DNA of 64,000 nucleotides, taken from Candidatus Nanoarchaeia archaeon (lineage in GTDB: Archaea > Nanobdellota > Nanobdellia > SCGC-AAA011-G17 > GW2011-AR17). Each line of letters begins with the position of its first letter. The stretch's first letter is position 1. Below are positions 43,300 to 51,343 of this stretch, piece after piece. The translations under genes and the position numbers were made by a program. The DNA is taken from positions 1 to 64,000 of the forward strand of contig JAQTVM010000008.1 of the NCBI GenBank assembly GCA_028706745.1. The letters are read 5' to 3'. Below the pieces are notes generated by a model that was not told where the DNA came from, searched no databases, and saw nothing but the letters and a program-made list of their open reading frames with translations.

Positions 43300-43917
43300 T
43301 TACTGCTCTTCAGTCTGCCACTCGCTTTCATCAACAGGCCTGAAAGGCGCCAAAGGAGCAGGGCATACTGCTGACATTCCAATCTCTGCCGTTGCAGTTC
43401 CCACGAGAGTTCTTGGCCTGTATTCAAATGTAAATATCCTGGTTATGCCTTCTTCATCCCTGTAGAAATATCCGTTTGTAGTGCATGCAGGGCTCCAGAC
43501 AATGCATTCTATTGAGCCGCCTTCTGCATCAGGGTTTAGCTCGGTGTCTATTGCTATGCTTTCCCTGAACCCGCCCCTGTTTTCAGAGTATAGCCCTGTT
43601 CTTTCGCCGTCAGGGGACACATAGTTTATGAAAAATTCATATTCATACCCTTCAAGGCAGTTGTTGTCAATGTTCGGCTTGCAAATTAATCTTAAGTTCT
43701 CGCCGTAAGCATGCTCTCCCCTATAATCATAAGAATAGTTTCTTGCTTCCATGGTCAAGTTAATTGTTCTTATTCTTTCTGAAAATTCTGATTCAATGCT
43801 CACTTGCGGCTCGTTAAGAAGATAAGTGTCAAGGCAGTCCTGCTGTATGCATCCTGAGGAAGCAATGCCTGCTGCCAATGCCGCGCCCGTAAGAATTGAT
43901 TTGAATCTTGTTGCCAT
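43300..43917 (-). CDS. secreted lipoprotein of unknown family
   Basis: About 205 aa from ATG 43917. Signal with lipobox ASSGC, then a beta-rich extracellular domain with eight Cys (DCLDTYL, LICKPN, NCLEGYE, ECIVWSPACTTNG, AVCPAP) likely in disulfides. A GGGGGT site lies about 12 nt upstream. Not recognised. Confidence 0.6.
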   Translation of the reverse strand: MATRFKSILTGAALAAGIASSGCIQQDCLDTYLLNEPQVSIESEFSERIRTINLTMEARNYSYDYRGEHAYGENLRLICKPNIDNNCLEGYEYEFFINYVSPDGERTGLYSENRGGFRESIAIDTELNPDAEGGSIECIVWSPACTTNGYFYRDEEGITRIFTFEYRPRTLVGTATAEIGMSAVCPAPLAPFRPVDESEWQTEEQ

Positions 43918-43984
43918 TTTAGTGTAATACCCCCTATACAAAGTGATATATGGGGGGTATATAAATGTATCTAAAGAGAACTAT

Positions 43985-44584
43985 TTATCTGCTTGCGTCG
44001 CACTGCCTTTCAAGCTCCAGCTTCTTTGCAATCGCGTTTGAGCTCTGGTCAAGGTTGTATGCTTTTATAATCTCGTCAGCCAGCGCTTCCTCAATGCTCT
44101 TTTTTGTGTTGAATGATTTTGCGTATGAGCCCTGAATCATCATTTTCATTGCAAAGTCAACCCTTCTCTGGGGCGCGCACTCAACTGCCTTCGGGTACTT
44201 TGCGCCGCCGTATTCAATTGTTGTAATCTCTTCCCTTGGCGCTGCATTCTCAATCGCCTTAACAAGAACCTCCACAGGATTCTTCTTTACCCTTGACTCT
44301 ATGATTGTGAGGCATTTTTCCATAATCTTGTACTTGCCCACTGCCTTGCCGCAGCAGTGGCCTGAGCTTGTCCTGTGCTTTTTCCCTTTGTGACCGGGAA
44401 CCATTATCTTGTTCATCATTCTTTCGACAACATTGCTCTTTGTCTTCCAGAACATGATTCCGATGTTTCTTCCGCCTGTCCTTGGTATTATAACAGGATG
44501 CAGGTTTATGTAATCCTTAACTCCGGGGTCATCCACCTTGATTGCAGAAGTGTCCCACTTGTTGAACAGCATTATCTTGCTCAT
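43985..44584 (-). CDS. rps7: 30S ribosomal protein S7
   Basis: 199 aa from ATG 44584, overlapping the S12 stop (ATGA); the track start at 44614 is inside rps12. Archaeal S7 features: [13 protein letters not shown] near the N-terminus, [20 protein letters not shown] insert, NAAPREE and [14 protein letters not shown]. It nucleates the 30S head. Confidence 0.94.
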   Translation of the reverse strand: MSKIMLFNKWDTSAIKVDDPGVKDYINLHPVIIPRTGGRNIGIMFWKTKSNVVERMMNKIMVPGHKGKKHRTSSGHCCGKAVGKYKIMEKCLTIIESRVKKNPVEVLVKAIENAAPREEITTIEYGGAKYPKAVECAPQRRVDFAMKMMIQGSYAKSFNTKKSIEEALADEIIKAYNLDQSSNAIAKKLELERQCDASR

Positions 44585-45018
44585 CTTCTCCCCTTCTCTA
44601 TCTTTCCTTTCCACAATGCATAAAGGCTCTGGTCATTGACCTTGATTACCTGCCATCTGACGCAGGGAACATCGCCCTTTGCCCTTCCCATTTTTCCGCC
44701 GATGCACTCGAGAACTATCTCGTCGTGCTCGTCGATGAACTTGATTGCGTTGTATCCCGGGACAAATGCAGTTACCTTTTTTCCGTTCTTGATTAGCTGG
44801 CACCTGACACATTTTCTCATTGCCGAGTTTGGCTGCTTTGCCTCTAATTGAACCTTCTCTAGAACTATTGCCTTTGCCTGCGAGCTTCCCCTTAACGGGT
44901 CTGCCTTTTTTCTTAACTGGAAAACTCTTCTTATGAACTTGCTGTCGCACTGCCTGCCGGCCTTTCGCCTTTTCTTAAGCTTGTTTCCGGCGTACATTCC
45001 TTTTGATTTGCTTCCCAT
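44581..45018 (-). CDS. rps12: 30S ribosomal protein S12
   Basis: 145 aa, the archaeal long form. Conserved [20 protein letters not shown] and [16 protein letters not shown]; the PNSA loop is at the decoding site. TATA box TTTATAAAT lies about 45 bp upstream, so there is a short leader. Forms an operon with rps7; genes often found upstream (rpl30e, nusA) are not there, and the divergent exosome cluster is instead. Confidence 0.95.
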   Translation of the reverse strand: MGSKSKGMYAGNKLKKRRKAGRQCDSKFIRRVFQLRKKADPLRGSSQAKAIVLEKVQLEAKQPNSAMRKCVRCQLIKNGKKVTAFVPGYNAIKFIDEHDEIVLECIGGKMGRAKGDVPCVRWQVIKVNDQSLYALWKGKIEKGRR

Positions 45019-45287
45019 TTATCTAAACACCTGATATTATCAGTATGAGGAGAAGCACGTTATTTATAAACGTTTCTGTTATGCGAATGTGAATGGAAAG
45101 CCCGCTTCCAGCAAGGTTTCCCTGCCTGCCTTGATTTAACAACAAAATAAAAAATGATTTCACGCCGGAGGCCAGCCTTCTTGGCGTATCCTTTTTGCTT
45201 TTTTTTATCCTCGTCCACACCACAACATTTATATACCCCCTCTCTTACTTTATCCTACGTGAGAGAAGGAAGAAGGAGATATCTTCT
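45019..45287. other. 269-bp divergent control region with dispersed repeat
   Basis: Between rps12 and the Pop5 gene. Contains the two opposing promoters, an AACAACAAA...CGCCGGAG block at 45139-45172 that is the inverse of 11137-11180, and TATA box CATTTATATACC (45226-45237) for the proteasome/exosome operon. The 66-codon ORF here looks fortuitous. Confidence 0.5.
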
Positions 45288-45629
45288 ATGACGGTTAAGG
45301 CAATGGCTCCCTCAATGAGGGAAAAGAAAAGGTACATTGCGTTCGAGGCTGCGGCTGAAAAGCCCCTGCCGAGGGATGCAGTGGTGAGAGAAATAAGGGA
45401 AAGCATGAATTCACTAATAGGCACTTTGGGCATGGCAAAGGCGGGATTAATTTTTCTTCCTGACTGGGAAAACAACAAGGGTGTTTTAAGAATAAGCCAC
45501 AAATACACTGACATTGCCAAGTCAGCGATTGCATTGGTAAAGCAGATAAACGGCACTAACGTTATAATCAAGAGCATAACTATATCAGGAATACTGAAAA
45601 AATCAAGAAATAAAATCGGAGGTCGATAA
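45288..45629 (+). CDS. rnp2: RNase P protein component Pop5 (Rnp2)
   Basis: 113 aa from ATG 45288 behind a GAAGGAGAT site; the track start is upstream of it. APSMREKKRYIAFEAA is the Pop5 signature, followed by GVLRISHKYTDIA. Pop5 with Rpp30 activates the RNase P catalytic RNA, which trims tRNA 5' ends. First gene of the proteasome/exosome operon. Confidence 0.9.
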   Translation: MTVKAMAPSMREKKRYIAFEAAAEKPLPRDAVVREIRESMNSLIGTLGMAKAGLIFLPDWENNKGVLRISHKYTDIAKSAIALVKQINGTNVIIKSITISGILKKSRNKIGGR

Positions 45630-45630
45630 T

Positions 45631-46335
45631 ATGCAAGACATGAACCATCAGGCAATGGGATACGACAGGGCGAGCACAATGTTCAGCCCGGACGGAAGAC
45701 TGCTTCAGGTAGAGTACGCAAGGGGCTCTGTAAAGCTTGGGGCAACAACAATAGGGCTTGTTTGCAAGGACGGGGTTTTATTGGTTGCAGACAAGAGAGT
45801 TACTGACAAATTAATAGTGGCAGAGTCAGTTGAAAAAATATTTCAGGTTGACGAGCATATAGGGGCTGCGGCAACAGGCTGTACAATGGACGGCAGGGTA
45901 TTAATAGAAAGGGCAAGGGTTCTTGCGCAGCAGCACATGGTCACATACGGCGTTTCAATAGACACGCTGGACTTGGTAAAGGAAATCTGCGACATCAAGC
46001 AGTTCTACACACAGTATGGGGGAGCGAGGCCATTCGGGGTTTCAATATTGTTTATTGGCGTGGATGACAGCCCGACATTATATGTTACAGACCCGATGGG
46101 TGTTTACTTTGAATACAAGGCAACCGCTGTCGGAGAGGCAGAGGATGAAATAAAGGCAATGCTCAATAAGGAGTTTAAGGAGACTATGACAATTGAGGAC
46201 GGGGTCAAGCTTGCAGTAAGCGCTTTCAAGAAAGTGCTGGGCAAGGATTTTGACTTAAGAAGGATAGATGCGGCTTACATAAAAGCCGACGAGAAAAAGT
46301 TCACAAGGGTGGACAAGCGAAAACTAAAGCTTTAA
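45631..46335 (+). CDS. psmA: proteasome alpha subunit
   Basis: 234 aa. The alpha-ring gate helix GYDRASTMFSPDGRLLQVEY is present, then GATTIGLVCKDGV and a complete Ntn fold without a catalytic N-terminal Thr. Seven subunits form each outer ring of the 20S particle and control substrate entry. Gene follows rnp2 after 1 bp. Confidence 0.97.
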   Translation: MQDMNHQAMGYDRASTMFSPDGRLLQVEYARGSVKLGATTIGLVCKDGVLLVADKRVTDKLIVAESVEKIFQVDEHIGAAATGCTMDGRVLIERARVLAQQHMVTYGVSIDTLDLVKEICDIKQFYTQYGGARPFGVSILFIGVDDSPTLYVTDPMGVYFEYKATAVGEAEDEIKAMLNKEFKETMTIEDGVKLAVSAFKKVLGKDFDLRRIDAAYIKADEKKFTRVDKRKLKL

Positions 46336-46365
46336 TGGTGTATAAAATGGCTATTTTATGCACTA

Positions 46366-46385
46366 AAGAAAGCCGAGGCTTTCTT
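46366..46385. repeat. hairpin AAGAAAGCC-ga-GGCTTTCTT between psmA and rrp4
   Basis: Perfect 9-bp stem in the 70-bp gap where many archaea carry the SBDS gene. It stands about 5 bp before the rrp4 ribosome site AAGGAG and may modulate translation or RNA processing. Confidence 0.55.
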
Positions 46386-46405
46386 GTGACAAGGAGAAAA
46401 CAAAA

Positions 46406-47101
46406 ATGGGAAAATTATTGGTTGAGGAAAAATCTATCGTTGTTCCCGGCGACTTCCTTGCGGAGGGGATGGATTATCTCCCTGCAGGCGGCGCATTCAG
46501 GGAAAGCGACAAGGTCATAAGCTCGCAGGTAGGAGTCGTTGAAATCAACGGCAGGCTTGTAAAAGTCATACCGCTTGCAGGCGCTTATGTTCCTAAGAAA
46601 GACGACGTGGTAATCGGAAGGGTTACTGATGTAAGCTATTCAAACTGGTTCGTGGATGTGGGATATGCGCTTGACGCAGTCATGTCGCTGAAAGACGGCA
46701 CCACTGAATTCATTGAGAGAGGAGCTGAATTAAGCGAATTTTACGGCATTGGCGATTTTGTTGTTGCAAGAGTGTCAAATGTCACAAAGTCAAAGATGAT
46801 TGACATCTCAATGAAAGGACCGGGCTTAAGGAAGCTTATCGGCGGAAAGATAATACAAATCTGCGCCATAAAAGTGCCAAGAGTAATCGGAAAGCAGGGC
46901 AGCATGGTCGGCATGATTAAGGATGCCACAGGGTGCCAGATTATAGTCGGGCAGAACGGAAGAATATGGGTTTCAGGAAAGAACCCCGAGGACGAATTGC
47001 TCGCAACACAGGCAATTGCGCTGATTGAGGAGAAAGCCCACATATCAGGGTTGACTGAAGTTGTGAAAGAGTTCCTTGAAAAGAACAAGGGGGCGCAGTA
47101 A
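46406..47101 (+). CDS. rrp4: exosome RNA-binding subunit Rrp4
   Basis: 231 aa. N-terminal domain (IVVPGDFLAEG), S1 domain (VVIGRVTDVSYSNWFVDVG) and KH domain (PRVIGKQGSMVGMI). Forms the exosome cap that guides RNA into the Rrp41/42 ring. Start behind AAGGAG; SBDS normally upstream is absent. Confidence 0.95.
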   Translation: MGKLLVEEKSIVVPGDFLAEGMDYLPAGGAFRESDKVISSQVGVVEINGRLVKVIPLAGAYVPKKDDVVIGRVTDVSYSNWFVDVGYALDAVMSLKDGTTEFIERGAELSEFYGIGDFVVARVSNVTKSKMIDISMKGPGLRKLIGGKIIQICAIKVPRVIGKQGSMVGMIKDATGCQIIVGQNGRIWVSGKNPEDELLATQAIALIEEKAHISGLTEVVKEFLEKNKGAQ

Positions 47102-47102
47102 A

Positions 47103-47819
47103 ATGGCTTACACAAGAACTGACAGGGCATTGAACGGGTTAAGACCGATGGAAGCAAAAGTTGGAGTAATAAAAAACGCAAGAGGCTCGGCAATGTTCAA
47201 GATAGGAAAGACAATAGCTTACGCAGCTGTTTACGGGCCAAGGGAAATGCATCCCAAGTTTATGCAGAATGTTGAAAGAGGCACATTGAGATGCAATTAC
47301 AACATGATGGCATTCTCAGGCTCAGGCAACAGGGTAAGGCCCGGACCGAACAGGAGAAGCAGGGAAATAGGGTTAGTTACCCAGAATGCCCTGGCGCCTG
47401 TTTTGGACCTGACAGAATACCCCAAGACAGTAGTTGATGTTTACATCGAGCTTCTGCAGACAGATGCAGGCACAAGGTGCGCGGGAATTTGCGCAGCCTC
47501 GCTTGCTCTTGCTGATGCAGGATTCAAGATGAAGGATTTGGTTTGCGCTGTCTCGTGCGGCATAGTGGGCGGAACGCCTGTTGTTGATTTGGATTATTCA
47601 GAGGAATCTTATGATGACCACTCTGTTGACATCCCGATTGCAATGATACCGAGGACAGGCGAGATAACGCTGATGCAGCTTGACGGAGTCCTTACAAGGG
47701 AGCAGCTTGAGAAGGCTGTGCTGCTTGCAAGGGACGGAATACAGAAGATATACGAAGTGCAGAAAGCTGCATTAAAGGCAAAGTTTGCAGACGGCAAAAT
47801 CAGCTTGGAGGGAGAGTAA
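47103..47819 (+). CDS. rrp41: exosome catalytic subunit Rrp41
   Basis: 238 aa from ATG 47103, right after the rrp4 stop; the track start is inside rrp4. RNase PH fold: ALNGLRPMEAKVGV, RPGPNRRSREIG (phosphate/RNA contact) and the catalytic Asp region VVDLDYSEESYDDHSVDIP. Phosphorolytic 3'-5' RNA decay and tailing. Confidence 0.96.
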   Translation: MAYTRTDRALNGLRPMEAKVGVIKNARGSAMFKIGKTIAYAAVYGPREMHPKFMQNVERGTLRCNYNMMAFSGSGNRVRPGPNRRSREIGLVTQNALAPVLDLTEYPKTVVDVYIELLQTDAGTRCAGICAASLALADAGFKMKDLVCAVSCGIVGGTPVVDLDYSEESYDDHSVDIPIAMIPRTGEITLMQLDGVLTREQLEKAVLLARDGIQKIYEVQKAALKAKFADGKISLEGE

Positions 47820-47820
47820 A

Positions 47821-48591
47821 ATGATTCCAAAAACGTACATACAAACGCTTGCAAAAAAGAATGCAAGGCACGACGGAAGAAGGTTTGACGAGTTCAGGCA
47901 GCCGGTTCTTGTGGAATACGCGGTTTCAGCAAAGTCAGCTGAAGGCTCTGCAAGAGTTACAATGGGAAACACCATTGTTGTTGCCGGAGTAAAGCTGGAG
48001 TTTGGGCAGCCGTATCCTGACACGCCTGACGAGGGAAGCATAATGATAAGCGCAGAAATGCTGCCATTGTCATCTCCTGAATATGAAAGCGGACCGCCGG
48101 GAATTGAAGCAATTGAGCTTGCAAGAGTGGTTGACAGGGGAATTCGCGAGTCAAAAGCCCTTGATTTCAAGAAGCTTTGCGTAAAATCAGGCGAGAAGAT
48201 GTGGACAGTAATGATTGACATCTACCCGATAAACGCATCAGGCAACTTGTTTGACGCGTCTGCGCTTGCTGCAATAGCTGCATTGAAGAATGCGCGCTTT
48301 CCAAAGGTGGAAGACGACAAGGTTGTATACAAGGAGCCGACTGACGAGCCGATGCCTTTGTCTTTCATGCCTGTAAGCTGCACAGTCCATAAGATTGGGG
48401 ACAAGTTCTTGGTTGACCCGACAAGGGACGAAGAGCTTGCAGCTGATGCAAGGCTGACTGTCGCCTTTACTGAAAAGGGCGAGGTTTGCGCAATGCAGAA
48501 AGGCGGGGAAAAGCCACTGACTCACACAGAGGTATTTGCCATGGTGGATTTGGCTGCCTTAAAGGCAGGCGAGCTAAGGAAATGTTTATAA
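47821..48591 (+). CDS. rrp42: exosome subunit Rrp42
   Basis: 256 aa from ATG 47821, next base after the rrp41 stop region. RNase PH fold opening NARHDGRRFDEFR; catalytic residues are replaced, as normal for Rrp42, which completes the hexamer and activates Rrp41. SEGSARVTMGNT is the early core strand. Confidence 0.95.
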   Translation: MIPKTYIQTLAKKNARHDGRRFDEFRQPVLVEYAVSAKSAEGSARVTMGNTIVVAGVKLEFGQPYPDTPDEGSIMISAEMLPLSSPEYESGPPGIEAIELARVVDRGIRESKALDFKKLCVKSGEKMWTVMIDIYPINASGNLFDASALAAIAALKNARFPKVEDDKVVYKEPTDEPMPLSFMPVSCTVHKIGDKFLVDPTRDEELAADARLTVAFTEKGEVCAMQKGGEKPLTHTEVFAMVDLAALKAGELRKCL

Positions 48592-48616
48592 AGGGATTGG
48601 ATTATCTCAATATAAA

Positions 48617-48853
48617 ATGATGAAGCTCACCAAGTACGAAAGGGCAAGGTTGATTGGCGCAAGGGCGCTGCAGCTTTCAATGGGCGCTCCTCTGCTTTTG
48701 AAGCTGAAGGAAGCAGATCTTGAGAAGATGCATTACAGGCCTGTGTCAATAGCAAAACACGAGCTTGCCAAGGATGCGCTTCCGATAACCATCAAGAGGC
48801 CCTTGCCTGTAAAGGTAGAGACAGAGCAGAAAGAAGCCGTTAAGACGGCTTGA
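48617..48853 (+). CDS. rpoK: RNA polymerase subunit K (Rpb6 homolog)
   Basis: 78 aa. LTKYERARLIGARALQLSMG is diagnostic, followed by PVSIAKHELAKDALPITIKR. It helps assemble the polymerase core. It sits 25 bp after rrp42, with a TATA-like GTTTATAAAGG inside the rrp42 end, so it may have its own promoter. Confidence 0.95.
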   Translation: MMKLTKYERARLIGARALQLSMGAPLLLKLKEADLEKMHYRPVSIAKHELAKDALPITIKRPLPVKVETEQKEAVKTA

Positions 48854-48907
48854 TTTTTTTATTTTTAGTTCTTTTTCTTAGAAATTTTTTTAAGATTATA
48901 TAGAAAT

Positions 48908-49861
48908 CTAATTAAGGCTTCCCTTGAATTCCTCGGTAAGCCCATATACCTTGGGTCTTCTGTTATTAACTATGAATGTGACTTGTTTTTCCGCCAAGCT
49001 GCTCAACTGCTTTCCAATGCTTCCCTCTGTGGTGTTTAATATTTCAGCCAGCTGCTTTGCAGTCCTGTTGCCTTCCATTAAAAGAATTACCATTCTCTTC
49101 TGCATCGGGCTGAAACCCTCTAGCTTCTTGTCATTAATAGGCATCAGGTTGTCAGGCAATTTGATTTCGTCAGGCCTTTGCAGGTCCAAAAGCTGATTTG
49201 CCTTTTTCTTTGTAAGAATGCTTCTTGCGGTGTCAACATTAATATTGCCCGGCTCTAAGTTTATGCACAACTGCTCGCAATTCTCCAATATCTTCCTTGG
49301 ATTGTTTCTTGCATCTTCAACTAACAAAGATACAATATCGTCGGAGAATGGATTCTTCCCCTCTGTCCTCATTTCAATCAGCTGCTTTGCCTCTTCATAT
49401 CCCATTCCTGCAAGACGTATGATTCTTCCCCCTACCCTGTTTGTAAAGCTCTCAGGATAATCCATCTTGTTTCCAATCTGCGCAATTGCAACGCTTTTCA
49501 GGACATTCCCGTCCCACAATGCCTTCATGTCCTTTACAAACGGCTCGTCGCAGTGGTGCGCTTCATCAAGCATAAGGACCTTTTTTCTTATGAAAGGCTT
49601 TCCGACGTGCTTCTTAAGGCTGAAGTCCTCGTTCATGCTTTCTGCATTAAGGTAAATTCCTTTTTGCAGGAATCCCATCTGCCTTCTGAGCCATTTTAGC
49701 AATGAAGTTTTTCCTGCTCCCGGCTCTCCGACAACAATGCACATGTCGCCTGCGGACACGTAATTAAGCAAAAGTTCCCTCTCTTTCTCATATCCTATCA
49801 ATTCAGTGCTCCACTTTACTGAAAAGGGGTTGCTGCTCCATCCGTACTTTTTATACCACAT
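48908..49861 (-). CDS. AAA ATPase with C-terminal winged helix (ExeA/TniB/ORC-like)
   Basis: 317 aa. Walker A GEPGAGKTSLLKW at about 46, Walker B VLMLDEAHHCDEP at about 98, sensor and lid helices, and a winged-helix end (NRTAKQLAEILNTTEGSIG...). Such stand-alone AAA-wHTH proteins may regulate DNA or membrane systems; function unknown. Starts with MWYKKYGWSSNPF, typical of the ExeA-like group. Confidence 0.7.
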   Translation of the reverse strand: MWYKKYGWSSNPFSVKWSTELIGYEKERELLLNYVSAGDMCIVVGEPGAGKTSLLKWLRRQMGFLQKGIYLNAESMNEDFSLKKHVGKPFIRKKVLMLDEAHHCDEPFVKDMKALWDGNVLKSVAIAQIGNKMDYPESFTNRVGGRIIRLAGMGYEEAKQLIEMRTEGKNPFSDDIVSLLVEDARNNPRKILENCEQLCINLEPGNINVDTARSILTKKKANQLLDLQRPDEIKLPDNLMPINDKKLEGFSPMQKRMVILLMEGNRTAKQLAEILNTTEGSIGKQLSSLAEKQVTFIVNNRRPKVYGLTEEFKGSLN

Positions 49862-49945
49862 ATATTCCTCTCTTTAAGCCTCTAAGATGGATAAATAACG
49901 CGGATTAATAAATATATCGTTTAGAAAAAGAAAAAATGGGACCCA

Positions 49946-49967
49946 CGGTCGGAATCACTTCCGACCG
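49946..49967. terminator. hairpin CGGTCGGAA-tcac-TTCCGACCG after the tRNA
   Basis: Perfect 9-bp stem about 12 nt beyond the 3' end of the tRNA on the minus strand. Could be a terminator or processing element, or one of the palindromic repeats. Confidence 0.5.
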
Positions 49968-50014
49968 CAGGCACCTGATGGGCCCCACGGGATTTGAACC
50001 CGCGACCACTGGCT

Positions 50015-50043
50015 GTCCTAAGCTTATGTACCAGTGCTAGCCA
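50015..50043 (-). other. anticodon-loop intron of tRNA-Ile (29 nt)
   Basis: Canonical 37/38 site. Central helix CTTA/TAGG (with one T-G), bulges TAT and ACA, inner helix GGCT/AGCT. The intron contains AGCACTGGTACATAA, a near copy of exon AGCACTGGTCTTATA. Confidence 0.83.
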
Positions 50044-50062
50044 TATAAGACCAGTGCTCTAA

Positions 50063-50082
50063 TTGCCCGAATTTTTAATTCT
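50063..50082 (-). other. D-loop intron of tRNA-Ile (20 nt)
   Basis: Inner helix GAATT/AATTC with loop AAA, central helix GCCT/GGGC, bulges GGA and AAT. Removal gives D-loop AGCCTGGTTA. The junction GG^A...AA^TT equals that of the initiator T-arm intron. Confidence 0.83.
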
Positions 50083-50140
50083 CCAGGCTGAGCTAGAGGC
50101 CCGTCTTATCGCTGATAGAAAGGAATAAGGCAGATATTTA

Positions 50141-50228
50141 AACCTTTCGAGCGCAGCGAAGAAAGGTTAGGAACGAAGTGACTAAACCTTACGCCTGGGG
50201 CGTGAGGTTAGGAACGCAGTAATTAAAT
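50141..50228. repeat. palindromic repeat cluster upstream of tRNA-Ile
   Basis: AACCTTTC/GAAAGGTT around GAGCGCAGCGAA, then AACCTTACGCC/GGCGTGAGGTT, with direct repeats GGTTAGGAACGAAGTGACTAAA-like at 50165 and 50206. The loop resembles that of the hairpin at 28674. Within 50103-50300 nothing else is recognised. Confidence 0.65.
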
Positions 50229-50300
50229 ATTTTTAGGAATTCCGCAAATCAATTCCCGCAAACCGAAACCTATTAAAGGCGCAAGAATATTACTATTTTA

Positions 50301-50762
50301 ATGGCAAAATGCGCTTATTTCGGATTAACAGGGATTATTGTTGACAGGACGCCTTCCAAGGAGTTTATTAAAAAATTTGCAGCGGAAAATTTAGCCAAAA
50401 TAGCTGCGCATTATTGTTCCAGCTCTTCAGGCGTTGCAACTGCTTTTTGGGGATTAAAATATTTAGACTATTCAAAAATAGTCTCTTTGGAAAAATGCGT
50501 TTCTTATGCCCCTGTATTCAAGAAAGAAAATGGCCTGTTTGTGCCGCAAATGCCTTTATGCAATGAAAAAGATGCAGGAAACCTAAGCAGTAATGAAAGG
50601 AGAACAGCGGCAATGAGGGAGATTTTGATGCAGGCATTAGATTTATTAGAGGGGGAAAGGGAAGGAAGGTATTTTATGCTTACAACTTTTGAAAAAGGAT
50701 GCTGTAATTTTCAGGGAGGCAAAATTATGGCAAAATTAGATGACATTGTAAAACTTATTTAA
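50301..50762 (+). CDS. uncharacterised 153-aa protein
   Basis: Alpha/beta protein opening MAKCAYFGLTGIIVDRTPSK with a CSSSSG patch and a C-terminal KGCCNFQGG loop; six Cys overall. Cytosolic by sequence. TATA-like AGAATATTACTATTTT precedes the start. No family recognised. Confidence 0.5.
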   Translation: MAKCAYFGLTGIIVDRTPSKEFIKKFAAENLAKIAAHYCSSSSGVATAFWGLKYLDYSKIVSLEKCVSYAPVFKKENGLFVPQMPLCNEKDAGNLSSNERRTAAMREILMQALDLLEGEREGRYFMLTTFEKGCCNFQGGKIMAKLDDIVKLI

Positions 50763-50839
50763 TCCTGCATTCCGGCATGACAATTTTATAATCTTAAGGC
50801 ATACATAAATTTATATATGCTTTTAGCTGTTAAATATTT

Positions 50840-51304
50840 ATGAACTGCAAGAGGTGCAACAATAACTCGGAAAAAGGGGACTTGTTCTGCAGGAAATGCG
50901 GCGAGGAGCTTCCGGCAGAGGAAACTTTCCAGTGCGAATGCGGCTCTGAAGTGAGGAACGAGGACAGGTTCTGCCACAACTGCGGCGCAATGTTTTCGGC
51001 AGGAAACTGCGGCAACTGCAGCGCGGAGCTTGTTCCAAACGCAAAATACTGCCATGAGTGCGGCACAAAGGCGGAAGAAAATGCTGGGACTTCTGAAGCG
51101 CCATCTTATCTTTCAGAGCCTGTGAATGAAGCGCCTTCTGAACCCCCTTATTCACCTGAGACCTATACTCCCGAAAAAGAGGCGCCTGCCGACATTGAGG
51201 TTTATGATGATTATGGCAATGTGAAGAAGATATCAGAATTCAAGGAAGAGCCGCCGAAGAAGCCGAAGTACAAGATGTCAGGCGACGGGTATTTTGAGCC
51301 CTGA
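50840..51304 (+). CDS. zinc-ribbon protein with acidic Pro-rich tail
   Basis: 154 aa. Three or four zinc-ribbon half-sites in series: CKRC..C RKCGEE, CECGSE..CHNCGA, CGNCSAE..CHECGT, covering about 1-75, then a disordered Pro/Glu-rich tail ending SGDGYFEP. Likely a protein-interaction adaptor. TATA box TTTATATATGC lies about 26 bp upstream. Confidence 0.7.
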   Translation: MNCKRCNNNSEKGDLFCRKCGEELPAEETFQCECGSEVRNEDRFCHNCGAMFSAGNCGNCSAELVPNAKYCHECGTKAEENAGTSEAPSYLSEPVNEAPSEPPYSPETYTPEKEAPADIEVYDDYGNVKKISEFKEEPPKKPKYKMSGDGYFEP

Positions 51305-51343
51305 AGGTAATTAGCATTCTTATCAGGGTTTAACTTATTAATC

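Larger units (their letters stand above)
49979..50102 (-). tRNA. tRNA with anticodon UAU (Ile), two introns
   Basis: Minus strand: acceptor GGGCCTC pairs with GGGGCCC (one T-G), discriminator A; D-stem GCTC/GAGC; anticodon stem CTGGT/GCCAG, loop C-T-TAT-A-A; variable TGGTC; T-arm GCGGG-TTCAAAT-CCCGT. Removing 20 nt from the D-loop and 29 nt from the anticodon loop leaves a 75-nt tRNA. CCA not encoded. Anticodon UAU reads AUA. Isoleucine identity rests on the anticodon and A73. Confidence 0.87.

Noticed and set aside
45023-45223. 66-aa minus-strand ORF between rps12 and rnp2
   Set aside because: It covers promoter elements and a dispersed repeat; composition is not protein-like.
46335-46520. 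61-aa ORF across the psmA-rrp4 gap
   Set aside because: It runs through a hairpin and into rrp4 in the wrong frame.
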